Below, in pieces: positions 52,996 to 62,130 of a DNA stretch of 64,000 bases (position 1 is its first letter; each line of letters starts with the position of its first letter). The notes beneath the pieces are model-generated. The model was not told the DNA's origin. It did not search any database and saw nothing but the letters and a program-made list of their open reading frames with translations. A program made the translations under genes and the position numbers. The stretch comes from Amycolatopsis lexingtonensis (lineage in GTDB: Bacteria > Actinomycetota > Actinomycetes > Mycobacteriales > Pseudonocardiaceae), in contig NZ_JADBEG010000001.1 of assembly GCF_014873755.1 (NCBI RefSeq), forward strand, positions 5,811,501-5,875,500. The letters run 5' to 3'.

Positions 52996-53001
52996 CGTCG
53001 G

Positions 53002-56000
53002 TCACGCGATGCCGGTGGCGAACACGTGCAGGGCCGAGTTCGACGGCAGCGTCACCGCCACCACCTCCTTGCCCGCGGTCAGCGGGACGGAGTTCGCGAA
53101 CACCCGGTACGGCGTCGTCGGGTACGCCGGGCCGGTGCGGGTGTTCTTGCCCAGCACCGTCGCGACGGTGGTCGCGCCGTACTGGGCCGGGTCGGCGCAG
53201 CACCAGTTCGGGACGCCGACGTCGGCCTGGCTCGTGCTGCCGTCCGCGTACTGGACGAACACCGTGCCCTTGGCCGTCCCCGTACCGGTGCCCGCGAACA
53301 CCAGCTTGGTGCCGGTGCCCCGGACGGCGATGGTCTGGCCGGCGGCCACGGCGTTGTCCGCCTTGCCGCTGCCCGCGTCCGGCCAGGTCAGCGTGGCACC
53401 GTTCGCGGTGAACGCCGCGCCCGGCTTGAGGCCCGCTTCCGCCAGGCCCTCCGCGCGGAAGCTGCTGCCGCCGCCGTCGAGGTCGCCCGCCGTCACGTGC
53501 GCCGCGTCCGTGACCCCGACGTTCCCGTACGCCGCGGCCAGCGAGGCGTACGGGACGGTGACGGTTGCCGAGTCGGTCACCTGGTGCGCCCCCAGCCGGG
53601 CTTGGTAGGACGCGGTGGCCGTGACCTGATAGTCGGCCGGCTTGAGCCCGGCGTCCGGGGTCAGTTTCACCGGAACCTTCACCGTCTGACCGGGCAGGAC
53701 GAGCTTCGGCGTGGCCGGGACGTCGGCCCGGAAGCCGTTGCCCCGCAGAGAAAGCCGCACGTCCTGGACCGGCAGCGGGGTGCCGTTGGTGAACCCGAGC
53801 GTGCCGGTCACGGCCTGGCCCGGCGCGGCCACCGGCGGCACGGTCAGCGCGACCGAGCCGTTGTCGTCCTCGGGGAAGATGCCGCCGACCGCGCTGGTGC
53901 CGGACAGGCGGACGTCCTGCCGGTCGCCGGCGCCGAGCTGCCCGGTCTTGACGCGCACGACACCCTTGCCCGCGGGGTCGTACCACCAGCCCGACGACGC
54001 CTGGTCGAGTTCGGCCTTGCTGCCGTACTGGCGCAGCACCGAGGTGCCGGCCTGGACCACGCCGGGCTTCGATCCCGTGTGGACGGTCAGCAGGTAGTTT
54101 CGCGCGGCCGGCTTCCCCGGGTAGGTGCCGGTGCTCGCGCCGATCCCGACGGTCACCGTGCCCGGGCCGGACTTCGGCGCGTCGACGGTGAACGTCTGCT
54201 TCGCCTGCTCACCGCGCTGGTAGCCGCGGGTCACGCCGTCGTCCTCGGTGAGGGTGAAGCTCCCGTGACCCTGCGGGTAGACGTCGAGGTCGAGTTCGCC
54301 CTTGTCGCGGGTCTGCCACGACTTCGTGCCCTCGGCCCACATCGGGACGACGGCCCCGGCGCGGACGAACAGCGGCAGCGTGTCCAGCGGGGCGTCGTAA
54401 CCGTCCACTGTGGTGGGACCGGTGTAGGTCTTGCCGCTCCAGTAGTCCACCCACGTGCCCTTCGGCAGGTAGATGCCGTTGCGCACGTTCGCCTTCTCGT
54501 AGACCGGCGCGACGAGGAAGTCCGTGCCGGACAGGAACTCGTACTTCGCCTTGTCGGTCCACACGTTCGGGTCGTCCGGGTATTCCAGCGCCAGCGGCCG
54601 GACCTGGCCGACGCCGGTCTGGTGCGCCTGCGCCGAATAGCTGTAGGTGTAGGGCAGCAGCCGTTCCTTGAGCAGCAGGTACTTGCGGTTGATCGAGGTG
54701 TAGGGCTCGCCCTGGCGCCACGGCTGCTTGTCCGACGACGCCCAGCCGTCCATCGTCATCGCCGCCGGCAGGAAGGTCTTCCACTGCAGGTCGCGGACGT
54801 AGGTCTGCGGGCTGCCGCCGAAGATGCCGTCGATGTCGCCGGTGTTGTAGGCGATGCCGGACGTCGTCGCGCCCGCGTACGTCGGGATCTGCCACTTGAT
54901 GTAGTCGTAGGACCCGGCCTGGTCGCCGCTCCACAGCACGCCGCAGCGCTGCGCGCCGGCCCAGCTCACCGGCTGCCAGACGAACCCGCGGGCGTCGCTG
55001 TTGTCCTCGATGCCCTTGTAGGCGGTGTCGCAGGCGTCGAGCGCGAACTGGTAGCCCGGGCCGACCCAGGCGACGTCCAGCTTGCGCACGCGCACGCCGG
55101 CCTTGACCTCCTCGGCCTGGTTCGGCACGCCGTCCTCGGTCCAGAGGCCCAGCTGCATGTTGTTCTTGCGCAGGCCTTCCCCGGTCTGCTGCAGGTTTTC
55201 GTAGCCGCAGCCGTAGCCGTCGTTGACCAGCATCCAGCCGTTCGGCATGCCGCTGCGCGTGTACCCCTCGGCGATCTTCACCGCGTCGAGCGTGTGCCGC
55301 TCCCCGCGGTTCGCGTTGTGCAGGTAGCAGTCGGAATCCCCGGTTTCGAGGCCGTAGATGGGCGGCAGGAACGGCTTTCCGACGAGGTCGGTGTAGCCGG
55401 AGACGACGTCCTTCAGTCCGTTGCCGACGACGTAGGTGGCGTCGAAGCGGCGTTCGTCGTGCGTGGTCTGCACCGGGTCGGTGAAGGAGTAGCTGCCGGG
55501 CGCGAAGGTGTTGCGCAGCACGCCGTAGCCCGCCGTCGAGGCGTAGAACGGCTGCGAGTTGGGCGCGCCGCCGTCGTTCCAGTTGTCGTCGGCGAAGATC
55601 TTGATGGTCTGGTCGCGGTGGCTGAACCGGCCGTTCTGCTCGCCGCCGCCGACGAACTGCTCGGCCGCGGTGCGGGCCAGGGTCTGAGTGGTCGTGGTGC
55701 CGGTCCAGGACAGCGGCGCGGACTCGGCCCAGCGCCGCGTGCGGTCGGCGCCGTCGTAGAGGGCGAACGTCAGCGGGTGCTTGTAGGCCCGCAGCGTCGC
55801 CTTGGGCGTCGAAATGGCCCAATAGGCGCCCTTGTCGACGCGCTGGGGCGTCGCCGGGGTCGTGGACTTCGGCCGGACGATCTTGTCCCCCGCCGGGTCG
55901 GTGAACGTCCCGTCGGGGGCGAGCCAGATCCGGACGGCGCCTTCGGCCGGGAAGCTCACGCGCACCGCCGCGGCTCCCGACTTCAGCGTGACCACCGGCC

Positions 56001-56127
56001 CGTCGGCGGCGATGCCGGTCAGGTCGCCGAGGCGGCCCGACGGCGAGTCCGCGTACGCCGCGCTGGGCGCCAGCCCGAGGGCGGCGACTGCGGCGAGACA
56101 AGTGAGCGATTGCGCAAGTCTGCTCAT
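53002..56127 (-). CDS. Secreted GH31 glycosidase (alpha-galactosidase/glucosidase-like) with C-terminal modules
   Basis: A 1041-aa protein. The signal peptide ends near ASAAYA-DS. An N-terminal beta-sandwich (about 35-250) precedes a GH31 TIM barrel (about 255-600) with GWMLVNDGYGCGYE, KLDVAWVGPGYQFALD (candidate nucleophile Asp351), WSGDQAGSYDYIKW (candidate acid/base Asp402) and GDIDGIFGGSPQTYVRDLQWK. Two beta domains follow, then a NEW3-like module and a terminal carbohydrate-binding-like module. The barrel motifs recall the PsGal31A alpha-galactosidase group rather than classical alpha-glucosidases. It is extracellular and part of the sugar locus. The start is chosen at the ATG before the signal peptide. 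Confidence 0.88.
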   Translation of the reverse strand: MSRLAQSLTCLAAVAALGLAPSAAYADSPSGRLGDLTGIAADGPVVTLKSGAAAVRVSFPAEGAVRIWLAPDGTFTDPAGDKIVRPKSTTPATPQRVDKGAYWAISTPKATLRAYKHPLTFALYDGADRTRRWAESAPLSWTGTTTTQTLARTAAEQFVGGGEQNGRFSHRDQTIKIFADDNWNDGGAPNSQPFYASTAGYGVLRNTFAPGSYSFTDPVQTTHDERRFDATYVVGNGLKDVVSGYTDLVGKPFLPPIYGLETGDSDCYLHNANRGERHTLDAVKIAEGYTRSGMPNGWMLVNDGYGCGYENLQQTGEGLRKNNMQLGLWTEDGVPNQAEEVKAGVRVRKLDVAWVGPGYQFALDACDTAYKGIEDNSDARGFVWQPVSWAGAQRCGVLWSGDQAGSYDYIKWQIPTYAGATTSGIAYNTGDIDGIFGGSPQTYVRDLQWKTFLPAAMTMDGWASSDKQPWRQGEPYTSINRKYLLLKERLLPYTYSYSAQAHQTGVGQVRPLALEYPDDPNVWTDKAKYEFLSGTDFLVAPVYEKANVRNGIYLPKGTWVDYWSGKTYTGPTTVDGYDAPLDTLPLFVRAGAVVPMWAEGTKSWQTRDKGELDLDVYPQGHGSFTLTEDDGVTRGYQRGEQAKQTFTVDAPKSGPGTVTVGIGASTGTYPGKPAARNYLLTVHTGSKPGVVQAGTSVLRQYGSKAELDQASSGWWYDPAGKGVVRVKTGQLGAGDRQDVRLSGTSAVGGIFPEDDNGSVALTVPPVAAPGQAVTGTLGFTNGTPLPVQDVRLSLRGNGFRADVPATPKLVLPGQTVKVPVKLTPDAGLKPADYQVTATASYQARLGAHQVTDSATVTVPYASLAAAYGNVGVTDAAHVTAGDLDGGGSSFRAEGLAEAGLKPGAAFTANGATLTWPDAGSGKADNAVAAGQTIAVRGTGTKLVFAGTGTGTAKGTVFVQYADGSTSQADVGVPNWCCADPAQYGATTVATVLGKNTRTGPAYPTTPYRVFANSVPLTAGKEVVAVTLPSNSALHVFATGIA

Positions 56128-56166
56128 TAATGACACCTTTCGCGCACTAACACGCATGATGTGCTC

Positions 56167-56195
56167 TGTATAGCGCACGCTTCGCGCAGTGTCAC
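56167..56195 (-). promoter_or_regulatory. Predicted sigma70-type promoter of the GH31 gene
   Basis: On the minus strand: GTGACA (56195-56190), 17-nt spacer, TATACA (56172-56167), ending 39 nt before the start codon. Confidence 0.6.
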
Positions 56196-56343
56196 TGCCT
56201 GACCGGTTCAGAGACCCAATTGCCCTACTTCCGTCGCGGGCTCGGGATGTCATGAACGACTCGTTCATGTCGTCTGGCGACAGGGCCTCGGCAAAGTCGT
56301 GCGGCCAGGCCACTCTGCCGCCGGTGAGCCGCTCGCCCCACAC

Positions 56344-56396
56344 GTCTTGAATGACTCATTCAGGTCTTCGGGCGTCCTGAATGAGTCATTCAAGAC
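56344..56396. repeat. 21-bp inverted repeat built from two 15-bp palindromes
   Basis: Arms 56344-56364 and 56376-56396 are exact reverse complements around an 11-nt loop. Each arm contains TGAATGASTCATTCA. It could be a terminator for deoR, a double operator, or a dispersed genomic repeat. Confidence 0.75.
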
Positions 56397-56520
56397 ACTG
56401 GAGCACCGCTGCGGACCGCACCGACGCGACTTTGCCGGGACCTGTCGTCTGGCGCGGTGAACGACTCGTTCATGACGTCCGGCCGCCGCGGCCGGCCCGA
56501 CCTCGCCGGGCCCCGGGGGC

Positions 56521-57306
56521 TCAGACGGCTTGGACCGCGACTCCGGCGGCTTCGAACGCGCGGAGGGCGTCCGGGTCGGCGTCGGTGTCCGTGACCAGCG
56601 CGTGCACCTGCGTCGTCTCGCAGATGCGCGCGAACGCGCGGCGGCCCAGCTTCGAACCGTCCGCCACCGCGACCACGCGCTCGGCGCGCTCGACCATCAG
56701 GCGGTTGATGCTGGCCTCGCCCTCGTGGTGGGCGAACGCGCCCGCGTCCGGGTCGAACGCGTCGACGCCGAGGAACAGCAGGTCGATCGTCAGTTCACTG
56801 AGGACCCGCGTGGCCAGCGGGCCGCTCAGCTCGAACGACTGCGGCCGCGCGACGCCGCCGGTGACCACGATCTTCACGTTCGGGCGGACCGCGAGCTCGT
56901 GCGCGATGTTCAGCGCGTTCGTGACGACGGTGAGGCCCGGTGCGTCGCCGCGGCCGGACAGGTCGGGGCGGATCGCCAGTGCCCGCGCGACTCCGGCGGT
57001 CGTGGTGCCGCCGTTCAGGCCGACCACCATGCCCTTCGCGGCGAACGCGGCCGCGGCGGTGCTGATCCGCTGCTTCTCCGGCACGTGCCGCGCGGTCTTG
57101 TAGCGCAGCGGCAGGTCGTAGGCGAGGTCGTTGGCGACCGCGCCGCCTCGCGTCCGCGTGAGCAGCTGCTGTTCGGCCAGGTGGTCGAGGTCGCGGCGGA
57201 TCGTGGCGGCGGAGACGTCGAGCTCCGCGGCCACGTCCTCGACGTCGATTTTTTCCCGCTGCCCCAGCATGTCCAGCAGGGTGCTCAAGCGTTCGTGCCG
57301 GGCCAT
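56521..57306 (-). CDS. DeoR/GlpR-family transcriptional regulator
   Basis: A 261-aa protein. DeoR HTH (RHERLSTLLDMLGQREKIDVEDVAAELDVSAATIRRDLDHLAEQQLLTRTRGGAV) plus a sugar-phosphate-binding DeoRC domain (GLNGGTTTAGVARAL, TNALNIAHEL, TGGVARPQSFELSGPLA, LFLGVDAFDPDAGAF). These usually repress sugar operons and are released by a phosphorylated sugar. It lies 78 nt downstream of the DUF5107 gene at the end of the ABC operon, so it probably controls that operon and perhaps GH31. Confidence 0.93.
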   Translation of the reverse strand: MARHERLSTLLDMLGQREKIDVEDVAAELDVSAATIRRDLDHLAEQQLLTRTRGGAVANDLAYDLPLRYKTARHVPEKQRISTAAAAFAAKGMVVGLNGGTTTAGVARALAIRPDLSGRGDAPGLTVVTNALNIAHELAVRPNVKIVVTGGVARPQSFELSGPLATRVLSELTIDLLFLGVDAFDPDAGAFAHHEGEASINRLMVERAERVVAVADGSKLGRRAFARICETTQVHALVTDTDADPDALRAFEAAGVAVQAV

Positions 57307-57384
57307 CGCGGTACTCCCTAGTTCACTCTCGGCGAGCAGTATGCTGCATCGCCGCCGTCCGCCGCGCCCCGGCACGCCGCGCCG

Positions 57385-59238
57385 CTACTTCATCCGGAAG
57401 TCGTACTCCGGCGGCATCGGGTCCGCCGAGAGCGCTTTCCAGGTGTCCGAAAGGGATGTCTCGCCTTCGCGGATGTTCGCGATCTCGAACCCCGCGTCGA
57501 ACACGGCCTTCGCGCCCGCGCGGTCCCCCAGCGCGAGCCGGGTGAGCGCGGTCAGCAACGCGAGCCGGCCGTCGGCTCGCCCGGGCAGCAGGGAAACCGG
57601 GGCGTGCCCGGCCGCCAGCTGTGCCGAAACCGCTTCGACGAGCAGCGGCCGCACGTCCGGCGCCAGTTCCCGGGCACGCAGGAACAGCCTCGCCGACTCC
57701 CCGGCGTCCGGGGCGGCGACGGCGAGGTTGCGCAACGCCCACGCGTTCTCCTCCGCCGCCACCGAAGCACGCCACGCTTCCCGCGCCGCTTCCCGGTCAC
57801 CGGCCGCCCACCGGGCGACACCGCGGTGGTACCACGTCAGCCAGGTGTCCCCGGTGTGCTCGAGCAGGTCGGCCCAGTAGCGGTTGACCAGGGTCGCGGG
57901 CGGCGCGGCGCGCGGGTCCGCATCCGGCACCTCGCCGTCCAGGAGGTCCAGCCACGGCTGCTGCTCCGGCCCCAGCGTCTCCTTCGGGAACGGCGTGCCC
58001 GGCAGGCACGCCACCATGCGCTGGGTTTCCAGCGCGCCCCAGCCCGAACCGGTGGCCAGCAGCCCGCCCGGCTCGGTGTCCGCGATCCCCCGCCACGCCC
58101 GGTGGCGCGCGTCGAGCACGGCCGCGGACGGCAAGCCCGCGACCGCGTCCGTGGCGGCCCCCCAGTCCTCGCCGTGCACCGCGGCCGGGTCCGCCGTCAC
58201 CGGGCCGTACGCCTCCAGCCAGTCCCATTCTTCGCCCGGCGGGAGGCGCAGGTGCTCCAGCTGCGTGCGGGCCAGGCCCGCCTGGATCTCCAGGTAGCCC
58301 GTCTCCGCGCCCGGCGCGAGCCACTCCTGCCAGTGCCTGCCGCCCGCGGATTCGCCCCACAGGAACAGTTTCCGGCCACGCAGGCGGGCCGTCGAGGCCT
58401 GGCCGAGACCGGTACCCGTCTCGTCGACCGCCGCGATCCACGGGCGCTCCGAAGCCACCTCGAAGAAGTAGTCGGCGGCCGCGCCCGCGCGCGCCGGGTA
58501 GGTCAGCTCACCGGGCACGTCGACGAGGTCCAGCCGGCCCGAATAGCCGTAGTGCCAAGCCTGGTCCGCGGGCACGAGCACCCGCGTCGACGCCGTCTGC
58601 GGCACGGCGGTGTTCGACCACCAGTAGACCGGGACGTCATGGGAGTGCGGGTTGCGGATCCGCACCCCGACGAACAGGTGTTCCGAACCTTCGGGCAGCC
58701 AGAAGTCCAGCTGGTACGGCAGGTCCCGGGTGCGCTCCCACTCCCACAGCCGCAGCACAGGTGTCCCGTCCGGGCCCTCGACCTCGGCCGCGAACATCGG
58801 CGCGCAGGTCAGCGCCGTGTGCCCGGTGCTGCCCAGGTTCCACTCGACGCCACCGGCGAACCACGCGTCCCGCAGCGCGAGGTTCGCGGGCTGGAACACC
58901 GGGTTGCGGTACAGCAGCTCGCGCCCGGACGGCTGGTGCACCAACGACCAGAGCCGCCCGCCGAGCGACGGCAGGATCGTCGCACGCAGCAGGTCGTTCT
59001 CCAGCACCAGCGCGGGCAGCTCCCGGACAGCGCGTTCGCGCGTGTAGCCGTCTTGAAGCCGGTACGGCAGCACGGTGTCGAGCCGCCCGTACGCCAGCCC
59101 GGCGGCCAGGTCGGCGGGCAGCTCGTCCACATTGGACACCGACGCCACGGCTTCCGGCTTCACCAGCGGCGGCAGCGGGTTCTCCGGACCCAGCTCCGCC
59201 GCGGGCAGCGTGATCGACGTGCGGCGAAGCTCGGTCAT
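57385..59238 (-). CDS. DUF5107 / TPR-type protein of the sugar operon
   Basis: A 617-aa protein. The N-terminal two thirds (LPALVLENDLLRATILPSLGGRLWSLVHQPSGRELLYRNPVFQPANLALRDAWFAGGVEWNLG) is the aldose-epimerase-like beta-supersandwich DUF5107. The C-terminal third has TPR-like helices (AAGDREAAREAWRASVAAEENAWALRNLAVA...). No signal peptide, so it is cytoplasmic. It is likely a carbohydrate-processing enzyme or mutarotase-like protein acting on the imported sugar; activity is unproven. The ATG overlaps the ATPase stop by 4 nt. Confidence 0.85.
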   Translation of the reverse strand: MTELRRTSITLPAAELGPENPLPPLVKPEAVASVSNVDELPADLAAGLAYGRLDTVLPYRLQDGYTRERAVRELPALVLENDLLRATILPSLGGRLWSLVHQPSGRELLYRNPVFQPANLALRDAWFAGGVEWNLGSTGHTALTCAPMFAAEVEGPDGTPVLRLWEWERTRDLPYQLDFWLPEGSEHLFVGVRIRNPHSHDVPVYWWSNTAVPQTASTRVLVPADQAWHYGYSGRLDLVDVPGELTYPARAGAAADYFFEVASERPWIAAVDETGTGLGQASTARLRGRKLFLWGESAGGRHWQEWLAPGAETGYLEIQAGLARTQLEHLRLPPGEEWDWLEAYGPVTADPAAVHGEDWGAATDAVAGLPSAAVLDARHRAWRGIADTEPGGLLATGSGWGALETQRMVACLPGTPFPKETLGPEQQPWLDLLDGEVPDADPRAAPPATLVNRYWADLLEHTGDTWLTWYHRGVARWAAGDREAAREAWRASVAAEENAWALRNLAVAAPDAGESARLFLRARELAPDVRPLLVEAVSAQLAAGHAPVSLLPGRADGRLALLTALTRLALGDRAGAKAVFDAGFEIANIREGETSLSDTWKALSADPMPPEYDFRMK

Positions 59239-60281
59239 GCGTCCGGCAGCCTTTCCCCGGTGGCCGCGTCGAACAGGTGGACCGCGTCCGGCTTCGGCGC
59301 CAGGGTGATCGGCTCGCCACGCCGCCACGGCGCCATGCCCGGCGTCCGCACGGTCAGCACCCGCTCCCCCGCCCGGCAGTACAGGTACTGGTCGCTGCCC
59401 AGCTCCTCCACCACCTCGACGACGGCTTCGTAGCCGCCCCCGCCGAGCGTCCAGCCCTCCGGCCGGACCCCCACGACGAGGTCGGGGCCGGTGAGCGCCG
59501 AGCGCTGCGCCGGGGTGAGCGGCACCGTCGCCTCGTCCACCTTCGTCTCCAGCAGGTTCATCGACGGCGAGCCGATGAACCCGGCCACGAACACGTTGGC
59601 CGGTCGCGAAAACAGGCCGATCGGCGTGTCGCACTGCTGGAGCACGCCGTCGCGCAGGACCGCGACCCGGTCGCCCATGGTCATCGCTTCGACCTGGTCG
59701 TGCGTGACGTACAGCGTGGTGATGCCCAGTCGGCGCTGCAGCGACGCGATCTGCGTCCGCGTCTGCACCCGCAGCTTGGCGTCCAGGTTGGACAGTGGCT
59801 CGTCCATCAGGAACACGCTCGGCTCGCGCACGATCGCGCGGCCCATCGCGACGCGCTGGCGCTGCCCGCCGGACAGCTTGGCCGGCTTGCGGTCCAGGTA
59901 CTCCGTCAGGTCCAGCAGCGCCGCGGCCTCGCGCACCCGCCGCTCCCGCTCGGCCTTCGGCAGCTTTGCCAGCTTGAGGTGGAAGCCGATGTTCTCGCCG
60001 ACCGACATGTGCGGGTAGAGCGCGTAGTTCTGGAACACCATCGCGATGTCCCGGTCCTTCGGCGGCAGCTCGGTGACGTCGCGGTCGCCGATGTGGATGG
60101 ACCCTTCGTCGACGCCCTCCAGCCCGGCCAGCATCCGCAGCGTCGTCGACTTGCCGCAGCCGGACGGACCGACCAGCACGAGGAATTCGCCGTCCTGGAC
60201 GTCGAGGTCGAAGCCGTCGACGGCCGGGCGGTCCACTCCGGCGTAGAACCGGGTCGTGTCCCGGAAACTCACGGTGGCCAT
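59235..60281 (-). CDS. Sugar ABC importer ATP-binding protein, MalK/MsmX/UgpC type
   Basis: A 348-aa protein. Walker A GPSGCGKST, Q-loop VFQNYALYPHMSV, signature LSGGQRQRVAMGRA, Walker B SVFLMDEPLSNLD and H-loop VTHDQVEAM. The C-terminal MalK-type OB regulatory domain (about 235-348) includes GFIGSPSMN and GVRPEGW. It energises uptake through the two permeases encoded upstream. In many actinomycetes MsiK-like ATPases are shared and unlinked; here the gene is in the operon. Confidence 0.95.
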   Translation of the reverse strand: MATVSFRDTTRFYAGVDRPAVDGFDLDVQDGEFLVLVGPSGCGKSTTLRMLAGLEGVDEGSIHIGDRDVTELPPKDRDIAMVFQNYALYPHMSVGENIGFHLKLAKLPKAERERRVREAAALLDLTEYLDRKPAKLSGGQRQRVAMGRAIVREPSVFLMDEPLSNLDAKLRVQTRTQIASLQRRLGITTLYVTHDQVEAMTMGDRVAVLRDGVLQQCDTPIGLFSRPANVFVAGFIGSPSMNLLETKVDEATVPLTPAQRSALTGPDLVVGVRPEGWTLGGGGYEAVVEVVEELGSDQYLYCRAGERVLTVRTPGMAPWRRGEPITLAPKPDAVHLFDAATGERLPDA

Positions 60282-60287
60282 CTGCTC

Positions 60288-61193
60288 CTACTTTCCGGCG
60301 CCGAGGGTCAGGCCGGTGATGATCCGGCGGGCGAGCACGAGGTACAGCACGAGCATCGGGAGCACGACGATCGCCACGCCGGCGATCAGGCCGCCGTACT
60401 CCGACTGGTAGCTCGCCGCGCCGTAGAAGGTGAACAGCGCGCGGGAAAGCGTGAAGTGGGCCTGGTCCTTGAGGAACACGATCGCCAGCAGCGTCTCGTT
60501 CCACAGGCCGATCGCGTTGAGCGTCAGCGCCGTGATCAGGCCGCCGCGGGCGAGCGGCAGCATGACCGAGAAGAACGTCCGGGCCGGGGAAGCGCCGTCC
60601 AGCGAGGCCGCTTCCTCGAGTTCGTCCGGCAGCGAGCGGAAGAAGCCGGTCAGCAGGAACACCGTGAACGGGATCGACAAAGCGACGTACAGCAGGAAGA
60701 GCCCGTACTCGTTGTCCAGGTGGATCCGGCTGAGCACCACGAACAGCGGGATGATCACGGTCTGGAACGGCACGCCCATGCCGATCGCGACGACGTTCGT
60801 CATCGGCCCGGAGCCGCGCACGCCGAGCCGGGTCAGCGCGTACGCGCAGGGTGCGGAGACGGCGACGGTCGCGACCGTCGCGAGGCCGACCAGGACCACC
60901 GTCGTCACCACCGCGTCGCCGAACCCGGCGTTGTTCCACGCGTAGACGAAGTTCCGGAACGGCTTGCCGACGTGGAACCACTGGTACGGCAGCGCGAACG
61001 GCTTGGTGAAGATCTCCACCGGCGTCTTGAACGCGGCCGTCAGCAGCCAGTACAGCACCAGGACGTTGCCCGCGGTGAACGCCCAGACGAACACCGAACC
61101 CAGCAGCCGCAGCGGGCTGAACCTGCGTGAGCCCGGAGCCGGCTTCGGTTTGCGCGGCGCTTGCCGCACGACGTCAGAACTGGATCGCGTCAC
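60288..61193 (-). CDS. Sugar ABC importer permease, MalG-like
   Basis: A 301-aa protein with six membrane helices and the EAA loop EEAASLDGASPARTFFSVMLPLARGG that contacts the ATPase. A basic, Pro-rich N-terminus precedes the first helix (VFVWAFTAGNVLVLYWLL). It overlaps the MalF-like gene by 20 nt and precedes the ATPase by 6 nt, forming one operon. Confidence 0.94.
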   Translation of the reverse strand: MTRSSSDVVRQAPRKPKPAPGSRRFSPLRLLGSVFVWAFTAGNVLVLYWLLTAAFKTPVEIFTKPFALPYQWFHVGKPFRNFVYAWNNAGFGDAVVTTVVLVGLATVATVAVSAPCAYALTRLGVRGSGPMTNVVAIGMGVPFQTVIIPLFVVLSRIHLDNEYGLFLLYVALSIPFTVFLLTGFFRSLPDELEEAASLDGASPARTFFSVMLPLARGGLITALTLNAIGLWNETLLAIVFLKDQAHFTLSRALFTFYGAASYQSEYGGLIAGVAIVVLPMLVLYLVLARRIITGLTLGAGK

Positions 61194-62130
61194 GGCGCAT
61201 CACCCGCCTCAGCAGCACGACCAGGATCGACACGAGCGCGATCATCGCCACCGCGCAGGCGCAGGCGGCGCCGAAGTCCGGCGTGCCGTTGGAGCCGAAG
61301 GTCCGGTCGAAGACGTAGATCCCGAGCGTCCACGCCTGGTTCGGCGGGGCGTACGTGCCCGGCCCGGCCAGCACGAACACCAGCTCGAAGATCTTCAGCG
61401 CGTTGATCGTCCACAGCACCCCGGCGACGCCGACGACGTCCCACGTCATCGGCAGCGTGATGTTGCGGAACTTCTGCCACGGCGACGCGCCACCGAGTTC
61501 CGCGTCTTCGTAGAGGTACGGCGGGATCCGGTCGACCGCGGCCATCAGGATGGTGATGTAGAAACCGGAACTGGCCCAGATCAGCGACGCCGTCACGACG
61601 CCGGTCACGTTGGCCGGGGCCAGGAACTTGGCCGCGTCCGCGCCGACGTGCTCCAGGACGTAGTTGGCCAGCCCCTGCTTGCCGGGCTGGTACTTGAACA
61701 CGAACCCGAGGAACATCCCGAGCGCCACCGGCGCCACGATGTTCGGGAAGAACAGGATGGCGCGGACGACCTTGCCGCCGCGCATGTCCCGCAGCACCAT
61801 GGTGAACAGGAACGCGAGCGCGAACGTGCCGATGCCGCCGGCGAAGACGTACACCAGCGTGTTGCGGAAGGCGTATTGGAACGAGTCGCTCGCCCACATC
61901 TGCGTGTAGTTGGTGACGCCGTTGGGCTTCGGCGTGTCCCCCGCGCCGGCCCAGCTGGTGAAGGACAGGACCACCGTCCCGACCGTCGGCAGCACCAGGA
62001 AAGCCAGGTACAGCACCAGCGCGGGCGCGGCGAACGGCCAGAACAGCCGCCGCTTGCGGCGCAGGTGCGCGCCGCCGGCGGCACGGTCCCCCTGAGCCCG
62101 TGCCGCCGTCGTCGTGGTGAGCGTGGCCAT
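61174..62130 (-). CDS. Sugar ABC importer permease, MalF-like
   Basis: A 318-aa protein with six helices (FAAPALVLYLAFLVLPTVGTVVLSF first) and EAA loop YEDAELGGASPWQKFRNITLPM. The ATG shares one base with the stop of the binding-protein gene (TGATG), which fixes the start. Its partner is the MalG-like permease. Confidence 0.94.
   Translation of the reverse strand: MATLTTTTAARAQGDRAAGGAHLRRKRRLFWPFAAPALVLYLAFLVLPTVGTVVLSFTSWAGAGDTPKPNGVTNYTQMWASDSFQYAFRNTLVYVFAGGIGTFALAFLFTMVLRDMRGGKVVRAILFFPNIVAPVALGMFLGFVFKYQPGKQGLANYVLEHVGADAAKFLAPANVTGVVTASLIWASSGFYITILMAAVDRIPPYLYEDAELGGASPWQKFRNITLPMTWDVVGVAGVLWTINALKIFELVFVLAGPGTYAPPNQAWTLGIYVFDRTFGSNGTPDFGAACACAVAMIALVSILVVLLRRVMRRDAIQF

Larger units (their letters stand above)
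56128..56520. other. 393-bp region between DeoR and GH31 genes with a palindrome family
   Basis: No gene. It contains the GH31 promoter (56167-56195) and four copies of a 15-bp palindrome TGAAYGASTCRTTCA (56253-56267, 56348-56362, 56378-56392, 56458-56472). Copies 2 and 3 lie in the arms of a larger 21-bp perfect inverted repeat. Confidence 0.7.

Noticed and set aside
52969..56130. A 1053-aa plus-strand frame opposite GH31
   Set aside because: Antisense artefact; the minus strand carries a signal peptide and GH31 catalytic motifs.
56344..56396. Insertion-sequence end or CRISPR-like repeat
   Set aside because: No transposase remnant and no regular spacers; the copies are short palindromes at irregular distances.
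57385..60981. A single 1198-aa minus-strand protein covering the ATPase and DUF5107 regions
   Set aside because: The DUF5107 frame happens to stay open into the ATPase and permease genes; the ATG at 59238 overlapping the ATPase stop is the true start.
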